Shown here: piece after piece, positions 46,499 to 56,266 of the stretch
How positions within the stretch are numbered: the first letter of the stretch is position 1
Layout: each line of letters opens with the position of its first letter
From: DATLGB01 sp963740765
GTDB lineage: Bacteria; Actinomycetota; Thermoleophilia; Solirubrobacterales; Solirubrobacteraceae
DNA: 64,000 nt
Assembly (NCBI GenBank): GCA_963740765.1
Contig: CAVUFN010000025.1
Span: 1 to 64,000 of the forward strand
Direction of reading: 5' to 3'
Notes under the pieces: model-generated
What the model was told of the DNA's origin: nothing
Database searches by the model: none
Seen by the model: the letters and a program-made list of their open reading frames with translations, nothing else
Made by a program: the position numbers and the translations under genes

Positions 46499-49251
46499 TT
46501 AGGCGGTCGGGACCTCGTCCACGCGGGCCGGGAGCTCCGCGCGGCTCGTGACGCCGAGCTTTCGATACACGTTGGTGAGGTGGAAGGAGACGGTGCGAGG
46601 GGTGACGACGAGCTTCTCGGCGATGTCGGCGTTGCTCCACCCCGCGCCCGCGAGGTCGGCGACCCGGCGCTCGGTGGCGGTCAGCGCTGCGAAGCCGGTC
46701 AGTCGTTTCCGGCGGGGCCTGCCTCCGCGGGCCACGAGCGTGCTGCGGATCTCGTCGGCCAGACCGGTGGCGCCGCCGGCGGCGGCGAGGTCGAGCCCTT
46801 CGCGCAGCGTTTCCCGGGCGTCCTCGTCGGTCTGCGCCGCTCCGAGCGCGTGCTTGGCGCGAGCGAGCTCGAGCCGCGCGCCGCTGGTCTCAAGGATCTC
46901 GGTGGCCTCTCGCAGGTAGCCGAGTCGCTGGGAGTCCTCCCCGACGAGACCGCGTACTCGCAGCGCGGAACCGAGCGCCCGGGGGGCGCCCCACGCACGC
47001 GCCGCCGCGACGTCCTCGTCAGCGAGCGCGACCGCCTCCTGAGCGCGGCCCAGACCGTGCAGCGCGAGCGCCGCGTCACTGTGACCGAGCATCACGGCGG
47101 GGTTGGCGGTCCCGCGGTGGTCGTGGTAGCGGCGCCGGGCTCCGAGACTGATCGTGGCCGCGTCGTCGAGGTGCCCGCGGACCAGCGCGATCCGGCCGCG
47201 GGCCGCCTCGAGAAACGCCCACATCGGGCTCGAGCGCGACGGCTCTGGTTCCCGGACGACCTCGTCCAGGACGGCCGCGGCCCGTCCGACGTCGCCCTGG
47301 TCGATGAGCATGAATGCCAGCAGGGCAGCGTTGACGGGGCTGTAGGCGCGCCACCCGTGCTCCCGAGCCGCGTAGCACTCCCACAGGTCCGGAGCCGCGG
47401 CCTCGAGATCGCCCATGTGGAGCCGGACGTGGCCGCGCAGGTTGCGCAGGCTGGCCACCATCATCTCCAGCCCCTGCTCGCCCGCTGCCGCGAGGCACGC
47501 GCCGGCCGCCTCGATCGTCTCCGCGTAGGCGCCGCTGTGATGCAGAGCGGTCAGCACGGTCAGCAGCGCGGGAGCGTCGGGTCCCGCCTCGGCGAGCAGG
47601 GCCCCGCGACCCCCCACGCGGTCCGAGCGAGGTCGGCGGCGGCGGCGTGATCGTCGCCGAGCAGCACCCGACGACGCGCCTCGGTCGCCAGCGCAGCGCG
47701 CTGAGGATGCGACAGCAGCGAATCGGGTGACCACGGCCCGCGGGTCGGGAGCGTCGACGTGAGGTGGTCGGAGTGATCGAGCGGACTCCAAGCGCTGGCG
47801 ATGGCGTGCATGGACTCGAGACCGGCCCGGACGTCCTCGGGAGGCTCGAGCTCGAGGCCGTGCGACGCGGCCAGCGTCGCGTCGGCGTACCGACCGCGGG
47901 CGAACAGCGCCGACCCCATCCCGAGCAGCAGCCGAGCGCGTTCCGCGGAGTCCGTCGCGGCGGCGATGGCCACCTCGAAGGCATCTGCTGCGCTCTCCGC
48001 GCCCGCGGCGGCGAGCGCCGCCGCGCGGGCCGCGAGCAGGTCCGGGCGCGCCGACGCGGCCACCGCATGATCGAGCAGCTCCACCGCGCGCTCCGGATCG
48101 CCGAGCCGGTGGGCGTCGTCAGCCGCCGCTCGCAGCGCATCCAGGGCCCACGCTTCGACGGTGGGAGGACCCTGCAACAGATGCGCGGCCGCGGGGAGGG
48201 TGGCGCCGCGCTCGGCCAAGACCGCCGCGGCGTCGAAGTGCAGGCGGGTCCGCGTGGAGGCCGGCAGGTCGGCGAGCACCGCTTGACGGGTCAGCGGATG
48301 CGTGTACCGAAGGGAGCCATCGGCGTCGAGTAGCTCGGATCGCTCCAGCGGCGCGACGACCTCGCGAACGGCTGAGTCCGAGACCTGCGCCACGCGTGCC
48401 ACCGCGGCGACGTCGGTCCCGGCCTCGAAGATCGCGATCGCCGCGGCAACGGCCGGCGCGGCCGCCGGCAGATGCTTCAGCGTCTGCGCCACCGACCAGG
48501 CGACTGCCCTCGGGCCGATGCTGCGCACGAGCTCGGCATCCACCGTCTCCGACTCGCGCAGGACCACGGCGAGCTCCTTGGTCAGCAGGGGGTTGCCGCC
48601 CGTAGCGGCCAATGACGCCTCCACCAGCCCAGGGTCCGGATCACAGGCCAGCTGCGAAGCCATCAGCTGCCTCACGCCACTCTCCGACAGGGGCCCCGGT
48701 GCCAGCGGTAGGGCGCCGGCGCCGTAGACCAGACGGTCCACGATGCCTGATTCAGCGCCCGGCTCGAAGGTCCGGGACGCGGCCACCAGCAGCACGGGAT
48801 GCCCCGCAAGGCGCCGGGCCGCGACCTCGAGATAGCGCACGGACGCATCGTCGGCCCAGTGGACGTCGTCGACGAGCAGGGCGAGCGGCTGGTTCGCCGC
48901 GGCGTCGACCACCAGTCGGAACGCCGCGTCGATCTGATCGGCCAGACGGGTTAGGGCGTCCGCACTGTGATCGTCGACCGGCGGCTCGATCACCGCCGGC
49001 GCCGGCAACGCGAGACCTTCCAACAGACGCCGGAGCACACCGAACGACAGCGGACGCTCGAGCGCGGCGCCCTGGGCTCGGGCAACCGCCAGCCCCGCAC
49101 GGCGCGCGACCACCTCCGCCGCGTCGAGCAGCCACGTCTTGCCGATGCCGGCCGGCCCCCCGATGACAACCGCCCGCCCTCGACCGCTCCCGGCGTCGGT
49201 GGCAGTCCGCCGCAAGGCCGTGATCTCGTCCCGCCGTTCCTCGATCAGCAC
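46499..49251 (-). CDS. LAL-type LuxR-family regulator with AAA-type ATPase domain (first), frame break near 47615
   Basis: The restored product has about 917 residues. Walker A is GGPAGIGKTWLL near residue 35, Walker B LALLVDDVHWADD near residue 125, and tetratricopeptide-like helices fill the long middle part. The C-terminal LuxR helix-turn-helix is LTATERRVADLAGAGWSNAD, then IAEKLVVTPRTVSFHLTNVY. The frame break lies in a run of six G at about 47615, a likely single-base loss. Start GTG 49251. Large LAL proteins are usually activators that sense a ligand. Its position beside paralog 2 and the beta-rich surface protein suggests it controls them. Confidence 0.85.
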
Positions 49252-49388
49252 TCGCTCGCCCCGCTTCGCAGGCAGCCATCGTAAGCCAACAGGCCACTTA
49301 CAGGCACATCATTGGCTTACCCGGCGGCGGCGCAATGCTGGATGTCCGATAACGAAAGCCGACCGGCTCCACTGCATGGGTATTGCGT

Positions 49389-49436
49389 ATCGGGGAGACA
49401 GGAATTGCACCTGCGACCGCTCGGCCCCCAGCCCGA
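49389..49436 (-). repeat. Degenerate tRNA 3'-end-like sequence (copy 3)
   Basis: The minus strand reads GGTCGCAGGTGCAATTCCTG then TCTCCCCGAT. It is almost the same as copy 2, but the T-loop is altered (TGCAATT instead of TTCAAAT), so it cannot be a working tRNA. Confidence 0.55.
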
Positions 49437-49534
49437 AGCGCACCGCTGCTCTGAGTCACGTGTTCGCCCTCGAGAGCGGATTCGGACTGCCTGACTTGCG
49501 CCTGCTCGGTCTCAGATTGGACCCCGGCAGCATG

Positions 49535-49564
49535 CGGACGCGGGCCGTTGCCCGCGTCCGCAGG
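49535..49564. terminator. Hairpin after paralog 3
   Basis: TGCGGACGCGGGC and GCCCGCGTCCGCA form a perfect 13-bp stem with a four-base loop, ten bases beyond the paralog 3 stop. It is the shortened twin of the hairpin at 42681. Confidence 0.7.
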
Positions 49565-49574
49565 TGCCGTGGCT

Positions 49575-51878
49575 TTAGGCGGGCGTGGTGGTGCCGGTGA
49601 TCTGGATGGCGTCTCCGGCGAGCGGTTTGCCGTTGGCGAGTTTGGCTAGGTCGGGTTTGACGCAGGTGGTGTTCTTGGCGAGCGCGGCCGGGGTGAGCTT
49701 GGCCGGGTCGAGCATGGTGTTGACGAGCTTGTCGCCGCTGGTGCCGTTGTCTTGGACCATGGTGCGGTTGTAGAGCTTGCGGAAGCTGTCGTAGGCGACG
49801 ATGGTCGCGGCGTTGGCGACGATCTTCACGCACTGGATGGTGCCGTTGTAGACCTTGGGGGCGTTTGAGGAGGTCAACGTCCCGTTCTGGTTGATCGCGC
49901 TGATGGTGAACCGGTTGGGCTGTTTGTTGACCGGTGCCGTGTAGCCGTTGCCGAGCACGACCCCGTCGGGATCGCACGCGTTGCCGGTGCCGTCCTGGTC
50001 GGTGTCGGCCTGGTCGGCGTTTGCGACCGACGGGCAGTTATCGGCGTAGTTGTCGACGCCGTCACTGTCGGCATCGCCGTTGGGCGTCGAGTCGCAGACA
50101 TCGCCCTTGCCGTCTCCGTCGGTGTCGGCCTGATCGGCGTTTGCGTCGTTGGGGCAGTTGTCGGTGTTGTTGTCGACGCCGTCACTGTCACGGTCGCCGT
50201 TGGGCGTCGAATCGCAGACGTCGCCCGTGCCGTCACCGTCGGTGTCGGCCTGGCCGGCGTTAGGCTCGGTGGGGCAGTTGTCGGCGTTGTTGTCGACGCC
50301 GTCGCCGTCGACATCGCCGTTGGGCGTCGAATCGCAGACATCACCCGTGCCGTCACCATCGGTGTCGGCCTGGCCGGCGTTCGCGGCGTTGGGGCAGTTG
50401 TCGGTGTTGTTGTCGACGCCGTCACCGTCACTGTCGCCGTTGGGCGTCGAATCGCAGACATCGCCCGTGCCGTCACTGTCGGTGTCGGCCTGGCCGGGGT
50501 TGGCGTCGCTGGGGCAGTTGTCGCCCGCGTGCGACGAGACGCCGTCACCGTCGGGGTCGGCGCAGCCGTCCGCGGCGACCTGGGTCGCGCTGGTGGTGTT
50601 CGGGCACTGATCGGCGCTGTCGTCGACCCCGTCGTTGTCGTCATCGGGGTTGCAGGCGTCGCCCTGGCCGTCCTGGTCGGTGTCGGCCTGGCCGGGGTTG
50701 GCGTCGTTGGGGCAGTTGTCGCCGCTGTCGGCGACCCCGTCCCCGTCGGTGTCCGGGGGCGCCGTCGTGTTGAGCAGCACCGACACGTCGTTCCCGTCGT
50801 TGGCGGTGGCGAGGTCGGGGTCCCCGTCACCGTCGAAGTCGTCGACCGCGAACGAGTTCGGGCCATTGCCGGCGGCGAAGTTGGTGGGCGCGGCGAAGCT
50901 GCCGTTGTCGGCGCCCAGCAGCACCGACACGACCCCCTCGTTGGCGACGGCGAGGTCGGGGTCCCCGTCGCCGTTGAAGTCACCCACCGCGACCGCGATC
51001 GGGTAGCTGCCGACGGCGTAGTTGGTGGGCGCGGCGAAGCTGCCGTTCCCGGCGCCCAGCAGCACCGATACGTTGTTCCCGTTGAAGTTGGCGGTGGCGA
51101 GGTCGGGGTTGCCGTCGTTGTTGAAGTCGCCGACCGCGACCGAGCGCGGGCCGTTACCGGCGGCGTAGTTGGTGGGCGCGGCGAAGCTGCCGTTCCCGGC
51201 GCCCAGCAGCACCGATACGTTGTTCCCGTTGAAGTTGGCGGTGGCGAGGTCGGGGTTGCCGTCGTTGTTGAAATCACCGATCGCGACCGAGTACGGGAAG
51301 CTGCCCGCGGCGTAGTTGGTGGGCGCGGCGAAGCTGCCGTTCCCGGCGCCCAGCAGCACCGACACGTTGCCCTTGTAGAAGTTGGCGGTGGCGAGGTCGG
51401 GGTTACCGTCGCTGTTGAAGTCGGCGACCGCGACTGAGCGCGGGCCGTCGCCGGCGGCGTAGTTGGTGGGCGCGGCGAAGCTGCCGTTCCCGGCGCCCAG
51501 CAGCACCGACACCTTCCCGTAGAAGTTGGCGGTGGCGAGGTCGGGATTGCCGTCACTATTGAAGTCGGCGACCGCGACCGACATCGGGAAGCCGCCGGCG
51601 GCGTAGTTGGTGGGCGCGGCGAAGCTGCCATTCCCGGCGCCCAGCAGCACCGACACGTCGTTCCCGTTGCCGTTGGCGGTGGCGAGGTCGGGTTCCCCGT
51701 CGCCGTTGAAGTCACCGACTGCGACCGACCCCGGGCGATTACCGGCGGGGAAGTTGGTCGGCCCCGAGAAGCTCACCTGGGCCAGCGCGGCAGGCGCAAG
51801 GCACAGCAACGTCGCGGCGCTCATCACGAGCGCCGCCGTGGTCCTGAGCTTGGCTATGAACTTCACGGACTTCAACAC
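49575..51878 (-). CDS. Secreted FG-GAP/VCBS propeller protein with expanded TSP3 stalk (paralog 3)
   Basis: The product is 767 residues from GTG 51878, chosen because it matches the VLKSVK start of paralog 2 and has the same ribosome site; an open frame continues upstream to 52004. Signal peptide TAALVMSAATLLCLAPAALA. Seven VCBS repeats (GDFNNDGNPDLATANF-like, VSVLLGAGNGSFAAPTNYAA) are followed by about seven to eight TSP3 segments, four of them near-identical 39-residue units (TPNGDSDGDGVDNNTDNCPN). The C-terminal domain matches paralog 2 closely. It is the longest stalk of the three. Located between two LAL regulators. Confidence 0.85.
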   Translation of the reverse strand: MLKSVKFIAKLRTTAALVMSAATLLCLAPAALAQVSFSGPTNFPAGNRPGSVAVGDFNGDGEPDLATANGNGNDVSVLLGAGNGSFAAPTNYAAGGFPMSVAVADFNSDGNPDLATANFYGKVSVLLGAGNGSFAAPTNYAAGDGPRSVAVADFNSDGNPDLATANFYKGNVSVLLGAGNGSFAAPTNYAAGSFPYSVAIGDFNNDGNPDLATANFNGNNVSVLLGAGNGSFAAPTNYAAGNGPRSVAVGDFNNDGNPDLATANFNGNNVSVLLGAGNGSFAAPTNYAVGSYPIAVAVGDFNGDGDPDLAVANEGVVSVLLGADNGSFAAPTNFAAGNGPNSFAVDDFDGDGDPDLATANDGNDVSVLLNTTAPPDTDGDGVADSGDNCPNDANPGQADTDQDGQGDACNPDDDNDGVDDSADQCPNTTSATQVAADGCADPDGDGVSSHAGDNCPSDANPGQADTDSDGTGDVCDSTPNGDSDGDGVDNNTDNCPNAANAGQADTDGDGTGDVCDSTPNGDVDGDGVDNNADNCPTEPNAGQADTDGDGTGDVCDSTPNGDRDSDGVDNNTDNCPNDANADQADTDGDGKGDVCDSTPNGDADSDGVDNYADNCPSVANADQADTDQDGTGNACDPDGVVLGNGYTAPVNKQPNRFTISAINQNGTLTSSNAPKVYNGTIQCVKIVANAATIVAYDSFRKLYNRTMVQDNGTSGDKLVNTMLDPAKLTPAALAKNTTCVKPDLAKLANGKPLAGDAIQITGTTTPA
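50060..50520 (-). repeat. 117-bp tandem repeats encoding TSP3 units
   Basis: Four copies of a roughly 117-base unit (39 residues, each with DNCP and GDVCDSTPNGD) stand in tandem inside paralog 3. Paralogs 1 and 2 lack this expansion. Copies differ at a few positions, so the array arose by slippage or unequal exchange some time ago. It is in frame and not a CRISPR array. Confidence 0.85.
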
Positions 51879-51906
51879 GATGCGCTCCCGCCGTTGTCTG
51901 CATTGA

Positions 51907-51922
51907 GCTCGGCATGCCGAGC
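51907..51922. promoter_or_regulatory. Palindrome in the leader of paralog 3
   Basis: GCTCGGCATGCCGAGC is a perfect 16-base palindrome 29-44 bases before the GTG start. It is identical to the core of the 20-base palindrome before paralog 2. It may be an operator or an mRNA hairpin near the ribosome site. Confidence 0.5.
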
Positions 51923-52034
51923 GGACGAACCTGCTTTGACTCACCAAACTGACGGAGCGGCTCGTTCTGCCAAAACCTGGTACCCGGCCGCCAAAACCTG
52001 TCAAGAGCGGCGTCCGGACAGACCGGATCTCGGC

Positions 52035-54894
52035 TCACTGGGACCTCGCGGGTCGCCAGTCGTCGGCAGGTTCGTCGTTCGTCGCGGCGAGGGCGTCGGT
52101 GAGCTCGGCGCGTCCGGTGATGCCGAGCTTGGCGTAGGTGTTGGAGAGGTGGAAGGCGACCGTTCGCGGGGTGACGAAGAGGGCGTCGGCGATCTCGCGG
52201 CTGGTGCGTCCGTCGGCGGCGAGGCTGGCGATCCGGCGTTCGCTCGCGGTGAGGGCGTCGGCGCCGGTGGAGCGTTCGCGTCGCGGCCGAGCGCCGGCCG
52301 CCGTCAGCTCGTGACGTGCCGTTGCGACGAGCGCGCGGGCGCCGCAGGCCGCGGCCTCGTCCATCCCGAGCCGTAACAGCTTCTGTGCCCCTGGCCGGTC
52401 GCCCGCAGTGCGAAGGAGCGTGCCTTCGGTGACGTAGGCGTGCGCGACTTCGAGCGGGTGCTCGGCGGTGGCCACCGAGCCGGCTTCGCGGGCCAGAGCC
52501 AGTCCATCGGCGCCGCCGCGGACGATCGCCTCGACCCGCAACGCCTGCGAAAGCGCGCGCGGTGCGCCGAAGCGGCGGGCTTCGCGCGTCTCGGCGGCGG
52601 CATGCTCTTGGGCCTCGTCAGAACGACCGAGCCGGTGCAGGGCCAGCGCCGCCTCCGATCGCCAGGGGGACACGGCCGGGTTGGAGGTCCCGAGGGCGTC
52701 CGTCGCCTGGCGCCCGACCGCCAGGAACTCGCTCAGGGCCGTCTCGGGGTCGTTCTCGGCCATGGCGAGGCGGCCGCGGGCGGAGCGGACCACCGCCCAG
52801 AGCGGACCCGACCCCAGGGTCTCTTCAACGTCACCGAGGTCCTCGAGGACGGCTCGCGCCGCGGCGCGGCGGTCCTGTTCGACGAGCACCGAGACCATGG
52901 CCTCGACGGCGAGTGGCACGGCGAGCTCCCAGCCGATGGCGCGGGCGTCGAGGGCCTCCTCGAGGTCGGACTCCGCCTCGTCGAGGCGTCCGAGGTACCA
53001 GAGGGTCCTGCCCCGCGAGGTGCGCCACGTCGCGTAGTCCAACGGGGAGGCGCGCCGTCGCGCGTCCGCGATCAGCTCGTCGCACACTTCGAGTGACTCG
53101 AGCGCCGCGCCCGAGCGCAGCAGCGCTGCCACCAGCGCCCCGAGGGTCGGCGCGCCCGCGTTCCCGTCGTCGAGGTACGCGCCGCCGCCCCAGGCTCGGC
53201 GCGCGAGCCGGAGCACCTCCGCTCGATCGGTGCCCTCCACGAGCGCCACGCCGGCGCGACCCGCCAGCAGGTCGCGCTCGCCAACGCCGCGCGCCGGCGC
53301 CTCGCTCTCGATGATCGCCGCGAGACGAGTGGCGACGTGTTCGCTGCCCCCCGACGACGACCACAGCGCGGCCGCTGCCCACGCCGCCTCGAGCTCCAGC
53401 GCGAGCGGATCGCCATCGTCGGCCTCGGCCAGGCCGCGCTCGCAGGCCGCGACCGCGGCGTCCATGCGGCCGTGCTGATAGAGCGTCTTGGCAAGCGCGA
53501 GGGTCAGCTGCGACCGGGGCACGGCGTCCTGTCTGGTGTCCAACGCCGCCTCGATGGCCGCCGGCGCGTCGCGGTCGCCCGCTCGCGCGGCGCTCAACGC
53601 CGCCTCCGCCTCGATCCCGGGGCGGGCCAGCGGGTCGGGTGGCTCGTCAAGCGCCCGGCTCAGGAGGAGCGAAGACACGGATGGGGCCGCGCGATCCTCG
53701 GCTTCCTCCGCGGCCCGGCGCAGCGCGTCCACCGCCCAGGACTCGCCCCGCCCCGGCGCCAGCAGCAGGTGCGCGGCCGTCGCGGAGGCGACGCCGGCCG
53801 GGTACAGCAGCTCGGCGCTCTGACGATGCAACTCGCCCCGCCGGGCCGCAGCGAGACCGTCATACACCGCCCGGCCGAGAAGAGGATGTGTGAACGCAAG
53901 CCGATCGCCCGAGGCCATGAGACCGGCGTCCTGCAGACCGGCCAGTGCCACGGCGGTCCGCTGCGGGGACAACCCCCCGGCGAGCTCGGCCGCGACGCGG
54001 GCGTCGGCAGCGTCGCCGAGCACAGACACCGCGTGCGCGAGCGCCGTGCAGTCGGCGCCGAGCCGAGCGAGCGTGGCGCGGACGCCGCGGGCAATCGGTT
54101 CGGGCCCGATCGCGCGCGCACGAGTGGCGTCCTCCGCGGTGCCGGACACGCCCTCCGCGGCCAGCGCCCGCAGGAGCTCTGTCACCAGCAGCGGGTTGCC
54201 GCCGGTCATCTCGAAGCACGCCTCGACGAAGGCGTCCGCGGGTGCGGCGACGGCCTGGCCGACCAGCGCGGCCGTCGCAGCAGCCGTCGAGCGGACGTGG
54301 TTCGAGCACATCGACGCCCTCAGCGGCCTCGAGGTAGTCGAGCATGCCCTGTTCCGACCCCGGCTCACGGGGACGCGTCGCGCACACGACCAACACCGGG
54401 AGCTGCCCGATGCGCGCCGCGAGGTAGGCGAGGAATCGCAACGAAGGAGCGTCGGCCCAGTGCAGGTCGTCCACTGCGAGCAGCAGCGGACGCCGTGCGC
54501 TCAGGTTGATCGTCACCCACTGCAGCGCGTGGACGAGCGAGCTCTCCTGCAACCCGGCGAGCGCGTGCTCGGCAGGCTGGTCGCCGAGCAGCATCGGCGC
54601 GACGAGCCCGGCGCTGCCCAGCAGGATCTCGTCGCGGTCGACCGGATCCGCTGCGCGCAGGAGCGTCTCGAACAGGCCGACGGCAACGCCGAACGGGAAC
54701 TGCTGCTCCAGGCTGGAGCCTCGCGCGGTCAGCACCTCCATCTCCGACGCCCCGGCCAACGCAACCGCCGCCTCAAGAAGTCGCGTCTTGCCGAGACCGG
54801 CCTCCGCGCGAACGAGAACGAAGCGGCCCTGACCGTCGACCGCGGCCGTAACGGCCTGCGCCAGACGCTTGACTTCCGCGGCGCGTTCGAGCAA
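52035..54894 (-). CDS. LAL-type LuxR-family regulator with ATPase domain (second), frame break near 54290
   Basis: The restored product has about 953 residues. Walker A is RAEAGLGKTRLLEAA, Walker B LLLAVDDLHWADAP, a long helical repeat region follows, and the C-terminal helix-turn-helix is LTASERRIASLAADGRTSRE, then IADALFVTPRTVAFHLSN. The first 230 residues lie in one frame up to about 54290 and the rest in another, joined by a one-base shift. The start is uncertain: TTG 54894 opens the frame and the usual family N-terminus (VGRPLLERAAEVKRL) extends a little upstream. A paralog of the regulator at 46499, transcribed toward paralog 3. Confidence 0.85.
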
Positions 54895-54991
54895 CGGACG
54901 CCCGACGATGGAACCCTCTGCCTGACCTGCGATCGCGGGATCGTACCGGCCCCGGCGAGTGGGTTGGACGGCGCTCCCGGCGGCGGCTCGG

Positions 54992-56209
54992 TCAGGCGAG
55001 GAACGTCTCGTCGCTGGCGGCAGCCTGACTGGTCACCACGCCGGCCCGCTCCAACTCATCGATCGCCGACTGGCTGAGCCCGAGCGCCGCGAGCGTCTGA
55101 GAGGTGTGCTCGCCGAGCGCAGGCGCCGGACCCTGAGCCACAGCCGGGGTACGCGAGAGGCGCACGAACGGTCCGAGGTGCCTGACCGGCGCCTCGCACC
55201 CGGGCTGGTCGAGCTCGCTGACGAGATGAGCGAGCAGGGGCGACTCGAGCGCCTCGTCGAGTTCGAGGACGGGCTCCAGGCAGCAGTCGTGCTCGTCGGC
55301 GAACGCCTGCCACTCGGCCCGCGAGCGCTGCAGGAACAGCTGCTCGAGCGCGCCGTGCGCGGGAGAGCCGACGCGGTCGAACTGGCGATCGAGGAGATCC
55401 TCACGGCCGGCACCGCGACAGAACGACTGCCAGAACTTGGGTTCCAGCGCTGCGAGCGTGAGCCACCCGTCCGCGCACTCGTAGACCCGGTAGCAGATGT
55501 GCTGCTCGGTGAGCCCTCGTCGCGGCGGCTCCCCGTCGCAGAGCGTCTTCGCGGCGATCATGCCCAGCCACAGAACCGAGGCATCGAGCAGGGAGACGTC
55601 CACCCGCTGCCCCTCGCCGGAGCGGTCGCGCTCACGGAGCGCGGCGAGGATCCCGATGACGGCGAGCATCGAGGCGCCCATGTCTGCGAGCTGGCCCGCC
55701 GGCTGCACCGGCGGCCCACCGGGTGAGCCGGTCATGGCGATCAGGCCGCCGAGCCCGAGGTAGTTCGTGTCGTGCCCCGAGCGTCCTCTATAGACCGACT
55801 CCTGGCCGTACCCGCTGATCGAGCAGTAGACGACACCGGGGTTCACCTGCTTGAGGTCGTCGTACGCGAGTCCGAGTCGTTCCATCACGCCGGGGCGGAA
55901 CGACTCGATCACGACGTCAGCCTCGACGGCGGCAGCCAGGAGCAGGTCACGGCCGCGCGGGTCCTTGAGGTCCATGCACACCGAGCGCTTGCCGCGGTTG
56001 AGCCAGACGAACGGCGCAGAGCTCGCGGTCGGATGGGCCCCCGGGTAGACGGGAGGCGCCCAACGCAGGTAGTCCCCAGAGCCGACGTCCTCCACCTTGG
56101 TGACGGTGGCGCCGAAGTCCGCCAGCAGCTGAGTGGTGAAGCCGCCCGGCAGGAGCCGCGTCAGGTCGAGGACGCGCAGGCCTCCCAGTGCGTCGGACGT
56201 CTCCTTCAT
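54992..56209 (-). CDS. CaiB/BaiF-type (family III) CoA transferase
   Basis: This intact protein of 405 residues has LGGLRVLDLTRLLPGGFTTQ, FGATVTKVEDVGSGDYLRW, NRGKRSVCMDLKDPRGRDL, VIESFRPGVMERLGL and SISGYGQESVYRGRSGHDTN with the usual catalytic aspartate context. It is close to the alpha-methylacyl-CoA racemase branch (DTNYLGLGG, LLDASVLWLGMI), so it may be a racemase of 2-methylacyl-CoA rather than a transferase. The start is ATG 56209; a divergent acyl-CoA ligase begins 57 bases away. The pair could activate and epimerise branched acids. Confidence 0.85.
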   Translation of the reverse strand: MKETSDALGGLRVLDLTRLLPGGFTTQLLADFGATVTKVEDVGSGDYLRWAPPVYPGAHPTASSAPFVWLNRGKRSVCMDLKDPRGRDLLLAAAVEADVVIESFRPGVMERLGLAYDDLKQVNPGVVYCSISGYGQESVYRGRSGHDTNYLGLGGLIAMTGSPGGPPVQPAGQLADMGASMLAVIGILAALRERDRSGEGQRVDVSLLDASVLWLGMIAAKTLCDGEPPRRGLTEQHICYRVYECADGWLTLAALEPKFWQSFCRGAGREDLLDRQFDRVGSPAHGALEQLFLQRSRAEWQAFADEHDCCLEPVLELDEALESPLLAHLVSELDQPGCEAPVRHLGPFVRLSRTPAVAQGPAPALGEHTSQTLAALGLSQSAIDELERAGVVTSQAAASDETFLA

Positions 56210-56266
56210 GCTGACGTTGATTCGCAGAGGCTCGCGAAAGGCCTTGTTTCGTGCGAGCCTTGGAAC

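Larger units (their letters stand above)
49252..49574. other. Intergenic region duplicated from the 42.5-kb flank
   Basis: This stretch has no gene. It holds tRNA-like copy 3 (49389-49436), a region matching 42583-42660 (CTTGCGCCTGCTCGGTCTCA, then TTGGACCCC) and the hairpin at 49535. Short open frames here give GRQELHLRPLGPQPE-type peptides that are known annotation artefacts. Confidence 0.55.

Noticed and set aside
49312..49494. Short proteins such as the GRQELHLRPLGPQPE and GIEPSTFGL peptides
   Set aside because: These are widespread annotation artefacts translated from tRNA 3' ends; no start site or conservation supports expression.
50060..50520. CRISPR-like regular repeats
   Set aside because: Repeats are 117 bases, in frame and encode TSP3 calcium segments; no spacers or cas genes.
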